Shown here: piece after piece, positions 5,611-12,047 of the stretch | Layout of the letters: each line of letters starts with the position of its first letter | Numbering within the stretch: position 1 is the stretch's first letter | Assembly (NCBI GenBank): GCA_026985435.1 | Contig: JALSQL010000062.1 | Coordinates: forward strand, 1-12,047 | Reading direction: 5' to 3' | DNA length: 12,047 nucleotides | Origin: Acidilobaceae archaeon | GTDB taxonomy: Archaea; Thermoproteota; Thermoprotei_A; Sulfolobales; Acidilobaceae | Translations under genes and position numbers: made by a program | The notes under the pieces: model-generated | The model's database searches: none | What the model was told of the DNA's origin: nothing | Seen by the model: the letters and a program-made list of their open reading frames with translations, nothing else

Positions 5611-8600
5611 CTAAAAGTACTCTTCCTGCTCGGCTAGCCTAGCAGCTATCGCCTCCTTGGCCCTCCAGAGCACTACCCCGAGTAGCGCGAGGCCCACCAC
5701 GCCGATTATGAGCGGCGCGAGCCTCTTAAGCGCCGTTATGGGCGTCGGGTACACGTTCACCGTGGTGCTGGTCGTGCTCGGCACGTCCATGTAGGCGGAC
5801 GCGGGCTTGTAGGCCCTATGCGTCACCCGGATCTCGTAGAGCCCGTAGGGTAGGTTGAACGAGGCGGAGCCCGTCGCGTCGGTTAGCTGGCTCGCGACCG
5901 TCGCCCCCGTCTTCGTGTCGACCACCTCTACGAGGGCGCCCGCTACCGGCCTGGACCTATCGTCTATCACTGTCACGCTGACCGTGTATATCCGGGGCTT
6001 CATGGCAATCACGAATGTCTGGTTGTCCTTTTCGACGTGTATAGCTATCGACTGTGGTATGACATAGTAGTCCTGCGACGCTGGCTTGAGTGTTATGGTA
6101 TAGTCCCCGTAGGGTAGTGTGGCGTTGGCCTTGCCGTTGACAACATCTATCTCCTTGGGGTAGACTATCTTCTCCGAGCCGGCGCCGCTGCGGGTCAGCG
6201 TTAGGGTGTACTTGAACGGTATCAGCTTGCCGGTCACACTATCCTTTAGTATGAACACTACCGTGTAGTTCTTGTAGGGCAGTACCACCTTGATGCTGGC
6301 CCCCTCCTTGCCCACATCCAGGCGCGTGGCGGCCGGGAGCAGCGGGCTCGAGGGCGGCGGCTCGACCGTGACCCTGTACGCCCCTATCCTAGCGCCGCCC
6401 CTCACCTCCGCCGTGCCGTTAACGGTGACCATCGGCGGCGGGCTCAGCTCCGGGATCTCGTAGGTCAGACGCACGATGGCTCCATCCACCGGGGCCCCGT
6501 CGGGGTTCACGACCTCCACGCGGAGAGGCACTAGTATGGGCTCTAGGCTGACAACTATGGAGCCGCTGGCGTTGGCGAGGCTGACCGGGACGCTGGCTGG
6601 CTGGTAGCGGTCGGCCGAAGCCGAGACGACCAGGGACCCGGCTGGTAGGCTCAGCTGCGCGGTCCCGTTTATCGTGAGCTTGAGGGTGCCGCTACCGTAG
6701 GGGCCGTTGTAGGCTATCTCCACAGAGGCACCTGTGGCTGGCGGGATCCCGGCTAGCGCATCCAGTATCTTCAGCGTAACGTTCACAGCCGGCGCCTCCA
6801 GCGTGTAGGACACCCTCGTGTTGCCCGTCACGTTGACCTCGCCTAGCGCGATGGGGCTCCCGATGCCTGGCCCCAGGAGGAGCACGGTGTAGTTCCCAGC
6901 CCTGACCTCCAGCAACGCCGAGCCGTCGGCTCCCGTGGTGGCGTGGAATACCCTGGTCTTCAGGGGCTCCGACGCCTCTAGGTACACGTCGACCCCAACG
7001 GCTGGCCCGGATACCCAGTCCTGGAACGTGGAGTCTACGGATACCACCACCTGGTATCTGGTCGCGTTCAGCTCCACGGTAGCGTTGATGTTGCCGGTCA
7101 CGCTCAGGTTGAACACTCTCGTATCGTAGAACCTCTTGGATGCTTCGAAGACTAGCTCCCCGGCTGGCAGCCTGAGCGTCTCGCCAGAGTTTACGGTTAT
7201 CGTGTCCCCGACTGGGAAGCCGTCCCAGGAGACTAGCGTTAGCGAGACGCCTGCGACGTCCTGGTGGCCAGGCAGCATCTCGGGGTCGACCAGTTTTAGT
7301 GTTACGTTGTATAGTATGGGGGTTATCTCGTACTCCAGGCTGCGCGGCCCCGTTATTAGCTCGACATCCTCCACACCATAGTAGTTGGGGGCAGATACTG
7401 CTACCACGTAGCTGCCTATCCTCACGCTAGCGGAGACCGTGCCGTCGGGGCCTGTCTCTAGGCTCACCGCAGGCGCCCCCACGGCCTGTAGCACCGGGTC
7501 GCTGGGCTCCAGCACCACCGATGCCCCGCCCACGGGTCTGGAGGGTAGCTGGTAGCCGCTGGCGTTCACTGGGGCGCTCCCAACGTAGAAGCCGACCTGG
7601 ACCTTCACTGGCTGCAGGTGCACTACGAGCCCTGTTCTGGCGGCCTTGTTGAGGGTCAGCTGGGCGCTGCTGGTGTAGTAGTGCCACTCGGCCGCCTGAA
7701 CCTGGTAGGTGCCGGGCGGCAGGGTAACCAGCTCGGAGCCGTTGTCGAGGGTTAGGGATATGCTGCGCTGTCCCATGCTGGTGTATGTGAGGGTGACCAC
7801 GGAGCCTGGTATCGGCTGGCCCGTCTCCCCGTCGGCCACGGTTATGTTGAGCGTGGCGTAGTCGGGGTGCAGGGTGAAGGTTAGCGACTCCTGGGCGCCC
7901 ACGTTTATGTAGAAGTAGCCAGTGGCCGCTATCGGGTGCGTCACCACGACCTGGTACGTCCCAGCCCTCAGCTGGAATGACACCCTCCCCTGGGCGTCCG
8001 TGTAGTCTGCTAGCGGCGCCAGCGGTAGCTGGGGGCTCACCAGGGTCAGGTTTACCAGGGCGCCCGAGGCCGGCCCTGTGGCCAGACCCCATATGCTATC
8101 GTTTATCACGAACTTCAGTTCGACGGTGTACTTGATCGGGGTCATGTAGTCCACTATGTTCGCCTCGCCGCTGGTCACGGCGGCCTCGACGGGGCCTAGC
8201 GGGTAGTAGAAGGGCGCCGACGCGGTGTAGGAGTAGAGCCCGTAGGGTACCGTGGCGTACACCACACCCTGGGGGGCTTGGAGTGTGAGGGAGCGGCCCG
8301 TCGCCTGGTATGTCAGGGTTACCGACGCGTTCGCCACCGTCACTCCATACTGGTAGAGGTCCGAGTCGTACAGGGTTAGCGTTAGCTCCGAGTACCTGGG
8401 CTCCACCGACACGGAGGTGGCCGTGCCGCCAGAGACGCCCAGCTGGGCGGTGTAGGTCTCCGTGTACGGGTGCTGGACTATAACCTGATACAAACCATGC
8501 CTCAGCTGGAGGGCCGCGACGCCCTGCTGGTCCGTCGAGGCGGTGTAGTTAACGCCAGGCACTGGCGGGTCCACAAGAACCGCCACGACCTGGGCCCCTG

Positions 8601-11600
8601 CTAGGGGCCCCGAGGCAAGGCCCGTGAGAGTATCGTTCACCTGAACCTGGATGGTCACCTGGTAGTATATGGGCTGGAGCATCAGGGCCGTGTAGAGAGA
8701 TGGCTCGGCAACCATCACCTCCTGAGGCCCGGCTGGGTAGTAGTATGGGGCGCTTGCAGACACCTCGTAGACGCCGTAGGGCAGTAGTAGGCTCGCGGCC
8801 CCGCTCTCCGATGATACCACGAGGCTCCTACCCGTGCTAGCGTATGTTACAGTGAAGGTCGCGTTCGCCGCTAGCACGCCGTACTGGTAGAACTCCGAGT
8901 CCCCAGCTGCGAGGGTCACGTTAGAGTAGAGAGGCTCCACGCTGATAGCGATCGCAGCGCCTCCCCTGACTGTGAACGACGCCTGGAGGGTGGCGGCGTA
9001 GGGGTGGCTTACCGTAACCGTGTAGGTTCCATATCTCAGGAGGGCCTGCGCAACGCCCTGGTTGTTGGTGTATAGTGTGAGGTTAACCTGGGGCACCTGG
9101 GGGTTGGACAGTACTACCTCCAGCTCGGCCCCTGCTAGGGGGCCCGAGGCGAGGCCCGTTAGGGTGTCGTTTAGGTATACGCTAATCACTACTTGGTAGT
9201 ATATGGGTTTCATTAGTATCGTTGCCACCTCGCTGCTGGAGTTCAGGTATAGGGCTGCCGGGCCGTAGGTGTTGTAGTAGGGTGCCTGCACTATTACCTG
9301 GTACACCCCGTAGGGCAGGGTCAGGCTTGCGGTGCCGTTAGGTGCCTCCACCGCTATACTCCTACCCGTGGCCTCGTACGCTAGTAGTATGGTGGCGTTG
9401 GGGACCGGGACGCTCGAGTAGTTGTAGAGGTCCGAGTCGTACAGGTTTACCTCCAAGTTAGAGTAGAGCGGCTCCATCACCACACTGACACTGCCCGCCG
9501 AGTCTACCCTCAGGGTGGCACTGTAGACCGCCGCCCCGGGGTACTCCACCGTTAGAGTATAGACGCCGTGGCGGAGGGCTAGCACGGCCTGGCCCTGGGC
9601 GTTGGTGTAGGCTGTGTAGCTGAAGTTCGCCAGAGGGGGATCCTCGAGGGCCACCACGACCTGGGCCCCTGCTAGTGGCCCCGAGGCAAGGCCCGTGAGG
9701 GTGTCGTTCATGTAAACGTTGAATACGAGCTGGTACACCTCAGCTTCCATGAGTATGACTAGGGAGCTGGGCCCGCTTATGGTCGCCACGGTGGAGTTAG
9801 CTAGATAGCCTGGCGCTGAGGCGGTGAACGCCAGTGTGGCGGCGGGGAGCCCAACCTCCACAACACCCGAGGGGGCGTCTAGGCTGACCTGCCCCCGGGG
9901 CCCGGCTATTGTTATGGTGGCGTTGGGCACCGTGTAGCCCACGCCCTGGGCCGCGGCGTCCGAGTCGACGAGGGCTATCGACACATTGTAGAGTATGGGT
10001 AGCAGCTGGAGTGTAAGGTTCCCGGCGCCTCCAGGGGCTAGTATGGTGGTGTTGGCCAGGTATAGGCTCTTAGATACCGTTATGTTGTACTCGACCGGAG
10101 CCCAGAGGACTAGCGTGGCCTGGCCCCTGGCGTCCGTTGCGGCCGCCGCGCTGGTGGCTACTGGTAGTATGCCAGCCTCCGGGTCCACGCCTATGGGCTC
10201 CACGCTTATGCTGGCACCCTCCACGGGCCCGGAGACTAGGGCGTAGCCGGGCTCGGGCCCCGGCGGGGTGTAGGCGCTTATGGTGACCTCCCTGAAGGGT
10301 AGTATTATGTCGAACTGCTCCTGACTATCGTTGATGGTTACGTTGACCAGCGCGGCACCCCACTCGGTAGCGTTCACTAGGAGCGTATAGTTACCCGGCG
10401 CCAGGTAGAGCTCCGCCACCCCGCCCTCGCCAAGCTGCTCCCTAGCGACGAGGACGCCGTTCCTGTAGGCTTCCACGTAGGAGCCCTCACCGGCCCCCAG
10501 CGTCTCCTCGCCGCCGGGCGTGTATAGGATTACGCTAACATTGACCTCAACCTGGGATAGGGGCGGCGTGCTCCAGAGGCCGTAGCTGGCCGAGAGCAGC
10601 CAGGGCGCCTCCCCCGCCCCTAGGCCCGGGATGACGACCAGTGGAGCCCTGGGGCCCTCGTAGACCGCTATCGGCTGGGCGCCCCCTAGCGGCAGGGCTA
10701 GACCGGTGTAGCCGGGCCCCCCGCGCCAGAGGGGCTGCCACACAGTCTCGTTGACCGCCTGCGCCGTGCCCTGTGAGCCCACTGCCACGGTCACGTTCCA
10801 GGGCGTGGGCTCTATTGCCACGATGGGCTCGTCGCCCGTTGCCTCTATGCTGTTCGTTGCCACGTAGCGGCCCTCCGAGGGGATCCACTGTAGCCTGTAG
10901 AGGGTTCCGGCCCCGGTGCCCAGGTATAGCACGCTTAGGTTGGGCCTGTATGCCACGCTCTCGACGGGAGCCTCGAACTGTAGGAGCTCCGAGGCGCTAG
11001 CGTTGACCGGCGTGGGCTCCATTGTAGTGCCGTTCAAGAACGTTGCCACGACACTGCTGGAGCCCTGCTTGTTATACACGCTAACCAGCAGCCCGCTGGC
11101 GTTGTAGTCGCCCCAGCCCGGCGGCAGGCCGCCAGACGAGACGGCGGCCACCACGTCGGCTGGCTCCAGGGAGCCGGCTGGCTTGGGTATTAGGAGTGGC
11201 TTGAGGCTCGAGAGCGTGAAGTTCTCCGGTAGCCCAGTCACGTTTAGGACTAGCAGCGTCTCGAGGCTCCCGCTCCCCAGGCTCGGGGCCTGGCACGCGC
11301 TGCTCTGGTTTAGTGTAATGTTTAGCGTGGCGCTGGACGAGAGGTTGAGCTGGATGAGACCGCTCTCGCCCTGGTAGCAGTAGTTTTCGAGCACTGCGCC
11401 CGTCGTCGAGTTCACGATTGTATAGTTGTAGACCGCGTAGACACGGTAGATGCCCGGGTAGAGGTTTCCAATGACCAGCGTGGCGTTCCCAGTGGCGGGG
11501 TAGCTGTTCCACGGGTCTAGCACGCCGTAGGGCTCCACGGAAACCCAAACCTCCAGCGTCGAGTAGAGCCGCCTGCCGTCGCCCAGGTCGAGGCCCGTGT

Positions 11601-12047
11601 GCGTGTAGGCTGGGAGTGTGTCTGTCCCGTTCACGTAGTAGACGTTTAGAGCCATGGATGGCCGTAGGGCCGGGTCGGTTATGGCGTATCGGAGTAGCAG
11701 CAGCTGGTCTATCGTGTAGTTCCACCACCCGCTCACGTTGTAGACCGGGTAGGCCCCGTTGACCGCCACGCCAGCCAGGCTCCGGAGGGGCTCCTGGCCG
11801 GGGTTAGGGCCTATCTCGAGCCAGTAGGGGCTGCCCACCCTGTAGACCCTGAGGTAACCATCGCCCGTGAGCACGGCCAGCTTCACGCCGTCGGGGCTGC
11901 GGATGAGCTCTACCCCCTGGATCTCGGCGTCCTCACCCACGTAGTAGGTGCTGACCACGCCGCCGCTCGACGCGTTGAGGACGACCACCTCCCCCTGGGT
12001 GGTGGCCACTGCAACCATGCTTGGCTTAGAGCTGGACTCAACCGCCG
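5611..12047 (-). CDS. giant membrane-anchored surface protein with tandem beta-sandwich repeats (5' end outside window)
   Basis: More than 2,140 codons without interruption. The ATG at 12018 (used as residue 1 here) is probably internal: the frame stays open upstream to the edge (AVESSSKPS), there is no signal peptide, and the sequence begins in the middle of a propeller-like strand pattern. Architecture: residues 1-489, beta-propeller-like (WD40/PQQ style, for example TTQGEVVVLNASSG and LTGDGYLRVYRV) with an inserted region; 490-2091, 18 tandem units of about 89 aa resembling carboxypeptidase-regulatory or Cna-B-like folds; 2100-2118, one membrane helix (LAPLIIGVVGLALLGVVLW); 2119-2135, a cytoplasmic tail. 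I count about 60 N-glycosylation sequons and only two cysteines (C214, C242), both N-terminal. The repeats are poor in Lys and rich in Tyr, Val, Ala, Ser and Thr. The likely role is an S-layer-associated stalk, adhesin or other envelope glycoprotein. No catalytic motif was recognised. Confidence 0.9.
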   Translation of the reverse strand, partial: AVESSSKPSMVAVATTQGEVVVLNASSGGVVSTYYVGEDAEIQGVELIRSPDGVKLAVLTGDGYLRVYRVGSPYWLEIGPNPGQEPLRSLAGVAVNGAYPVYNVSGWWNYTIDQLLLLRYAITDPALRPSMALNVYYVNGTDTLPAYTHTGLDLGDGRRLYSTLEVWVSVEPYGVLDPWNSYPATGNATLVIGNLYPGIYRVYAVYNYTIVNSTTGAVLENYCYQGESGLIQLNLSSSATLNITLNQSSACQAPSLGSGSLETLLVLNVTGLPENFTLSSLKPLLIPKPAGSLEPADVVAAVSSGGLPPGWGDYNASGLLVSVYNKQGSSSVVATFLNGTTMEPTPVNASASELLQFEAPVESVAYRPNLSVLYLGTGAGTLYRLQWIPSEGRYVATNSIEATGDEPIVAIEPTPWNVTVAVGSQGTAQAVNETVWQPLWRGGPGYTGLALPLGGAQPIAVYEGPRAPLVVIPGLGAGEAPWLLSASYGLWSTPPLSQVEVNVSVILYTPGGEETLGAGEGSYVEAYRNGVLVAREQLGEGGVAELYLAPGNYTLLVNATEWGAALVNVTINDSQEQFDIILPFREVTISAYTPPGPEPGYALVSGPVEGASISVEPIGVDPEAGILPVATSAAAATDARGQATLVLWAPVEYNITVSKSLYLANTTILAPGGAGNLTLQLLPILYNVSIALVDSDAAAQGVGYTVPNATITIAGPRGQVSLDAPSGVVEVGLPAATLAFTASAPGYLANSTVATISGPSSLVILMEAEVYQLVFNVYMNDTLTGLASGPLAGAQVVVALEDPPLANFSYTAYTNAQGQAVLALRHGVYTLTVEYPGAAVYSATLRVDSAGSVSVVMEPLYSNLEVNLYDSDLYNYSSVPVPNATILLAYEATGRSIAVEAPNGTASLTLPYGVYQVIVQAPYYNTYGPAALYLNSSSEVATILMKPIYYQVVISVYLNDTLTGLASGPLAGAELEVVLSNPQVPQVNLTLYTNNQGVAQALLRYGTYTVTVSHPYAATLQASFTVRGGAAIAISVEPLYSNVTLAAGDSEFYQYGVLAANATFTVTYASTGRSLVVSSESGAASLLLPYGVYEVSASAPYYYPAGPQEVMVAEPSLYTALMLQPIYYQVTIQVQVNDTLTGLASGPLAGAQVVAVLVDPPVPGVNYTASTDQQGVAALQLRHGLYQVIVQHPYTETYTAQLGVSGGTATSVSVEPRYSELTLTLYDSDLYQYGVTVANASVTLTYQATGRSLTLQAPQGVVYATVPYGLYSYTASAPFYYPLGPVEAAVTSGEANIVDYMTPIKYTVELKFVINDSIWGLATGPASGALVNLTLVSPQLPLAPLADYTDAQGRVSFQLRAGTYQVVVTHPIAATGYFYINVGAQESLTFTLHPDYATLNITVADGETGQPIPGSVVTLTYTSMGQRSISLTLDNGSELVTLPPGTYQVQAAEWHYYTSSAQLTLNKAARTGLVVHLQPVKVQVGFYVGSAPVNASGYQLPSRPVGGASVVLEPSDPVLQAVGAPAVSLETGPDGTVSASVRIGSYVVAVSAPNYYGVEDVELITGPRSLEYEITPILYNVTLKLVDPEMLPGHQDVAGVSLTLVSWDGFPVGDTITVNSGETLRLPAGELVFEASKRFYDTRVFNLSVTGNINATVELNATRYQVVVSVDSTFQDWVSGPAVGVDVYLEASEPLKTRVFHATTGADGSALLEVRAGNYTVLLLGPGIGSPIALGEVNVTGNTRVSYTLEAPAVNVTLKILDALAGIPPATGASVEIAYNGPYGSGTLKLTINGTAQLSLPAGSLVVSASADRYQPASVPVSLANASGSIVVSLEPILVPLRVEVVNPDGAPVDGAIVRLTYEIPELSPPPMVTVNGTAEVRGGARIGAYRVTVEPPPSSPLLPAATRLDVGKEGASIKVVLPYKNYTVVFILKDSVTGKLIPFKYTLTLTRSGAGSEKIVYPKEIDVVNGKANATLPYGDYTITLKPASQDYYVIPQSIAIHVEKDNQTFVIAMKPRIYTVSVTVIDDRSRPVAGALVEVVDTKTGATVASQLTDATGSASFNLPYGLYEIRVTHRAYKPASAYMDVPSTTSTTVNVYPTPITALKRLAPLIIGVVGLALLGVVLWRAKEAIAARLAEQEEYF
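5665..5721 (-). other. C-terminal transmembrane anchor of the giant protein
   Basis: A 19-residue hydrophobic run (residues 2100-2118) is preceded by LKR and followed by a charged 17-residue tail ending EEQ/EYF-like. It implies that the repeats stand on the outside of the membrane with the C-terminus in the cytoplasm. Confidence 0.85.
8583..8639. repeat. conserved 57-bp DNA block, copy in unit A3
   Basis: This block matches the copy at 9654-9710 at 54 of 57 positions and the one at 9117-9173 less closely. It encodes the invariant ASGPLAGA region. The copies are 534 and 537 bp apart, one A+B super-repeat each. It contains a perfect inverted repeat, GGGCCCC-TGCTA-GGGGCCC, at 8592-8610. Confidence 0.8.
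9117..9173. repeat. conserved 57-bp DNA block, copy in unit A2
   Basis: This block aligns without gaps with the A1 copy at 48 of 57 positions, by hand comparison. Differences are spread along the block and the encoded LASGPLAGA core is unchanged. Confidence 0.75.
9654..9710. repeat. conserved 57-bp DNA block, copy in unit A1
   Basis: Only three substitutions separate this block from the A3 copy 1,071 bp away, although sequence outside the block is more divergent. That suggests recent duplication or gene conversion skipping the intervening A2 copy. Confidence 0.8.
10552..12047 (-). other. N-terminal beta-propeller-like region of the giant protein
   Basis: About 500 residues precede the repeats. 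Both ends show short strand patterns with G-D/G-T turns and V/A/L strands (near residues 1-60 and again about 345-480, for example SVLYLGTGAGTLYRLQW), as in WD40, PQQ or YVTN propellers. The middle (about 90-340) is a separate insertion with Trp, many sequons, and C214 and C242, which could pair. The propeller is probably split by the insertion and completed by blades upstream of the window. This is pattern reading without a profile match. Confidence 0.45.

Larger units (their letters stand above)
5746..10551 (-). repeat. 18 tandem beta-sandwich units alternating between classes A and B
   Basis: Boundaries were set by hand at the recurring [MTLV]xP-[IL]xY junction. From N- to C-terminus: pre 10297-10551, A0 9997-10296, B0 9739-9996, A1 9469-9738, B1 9205-9468, A2 8932-9204, B2 8671-8931, A3 8398-8670, B3 8137-8397, A4 7864-8136, B4 7609-7863, A5 7318-7608, B5 7060-7317, A6 6790-7059, B6 6538-6789, A7 6277-6537, B7 5995-6276, A8 5746-5994. 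Lengths are 83-100 codons and leave no gaps. A units carry (S)GPxxGA then a T/D-xQG...LRxGxYxVxV strand; B units carry D-S-D, ...NAT, TGRS, LPYGxY and APYY. A1-A3 share NDTLTGLASGPLAGA exactly. Similarity fades towards both ends. All units share PxxGAxV and GxYxV, so A and B are themselves homologous. Confidence 0.85.

Noticed and set aside
7427..8092. 221-aa minus ORF in the giant gene
   Set aside because: Off-frame reading of repeats A4-A5; the main frame shows consistent domain repeats here.
8583..9710. CRISPR-like spaced repeats
   Set aside because: Spacing is over 530 bp, the copies are in frame and coding, and the intervening DNA is itself repeated.
10547..11728. Off-frame minus ORFs (10547-10888 and 11081-11728)
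   Set aside because: Shadows of the N-terminal region of the giant gene with Arg/Gly/Pro-rich composition.
5611..12047. Tetrabrachion-type S-layer stalk
   Set aside because: Tetrabrachion is a long alpha-helical coiled coil; this protein is built of beta-sandwich units, so only an analogy in size is kept.

Overview
This window looks like the chromosome of a GC-rich hyperthermophilic crenarchaeote, most like the Desulfurococcales/Pyrodictiaceae. That is inference: no rRNA or other lineage marker is present. Supporting signs are frequent GTG and TTG starts, heavy AGG/AGA and ATA codon use, archaeal box-A elements (TTTAAC/TTAAAC-like) a few tens of bases before genes with very short leaders, short Shine-Dalgarno (SD) sites, a JAMM metalloprotease, an archaeal site-2 protease, and surface proteins dense in N-glycosylation sequons.

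Layout. Positions 1-36 may hold the tail of a plus-strand gene. Citrate synthase (244-1446, minus) starts at a TTG behind a strong SD. It diverges from a plus-strand run: ketopantoate reductase (CoA synthesis), a PDZ-containing site-2-type membrane protease, and an unrecognised membrane-anchored glycoprotein-like protein. Each of the last two has its own box-A-like element. This run meets, tail to tail with a 39-bp overlap, a minus-strand pair: a YfcE/MJ0936-type metallophosphoesterase and a JAMM/MPN metalloprotease joined by a 1-nt TAGTG stop/start overlap.

The right half (5611-12047, minus) is one gene still open at the window edge. It encodes more than 2,100 residues of a very large surface protein: an N-terminal beta-propeller-like region, 18 tandem beta-sandwich units of about 89 aa (1,602 aa, gap-free), one C-terminal membrane helix and a 17-residue tail. 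The units alternate between two sequence classes, A and B, giving a super-repeat of about 178 aa. The central pairs are the most alike and share DNA blocks up to 54/57 identical. About 60 sequons and only two cysteines fit an exposed glycoprotein stalk, possibly of the S-layer or an adhesin. A 61-aa charged helical protein lies 39 bp downstream, probably in the same transcript.

Metabolic (citrate synthase, ketopantoate reductase) and cell-envelope genes are interspersed and no single pathway links them. The surface protein and its companion helix are the least explained part. No mobile element, CRISPR array, tRNA or rRNA was seen.
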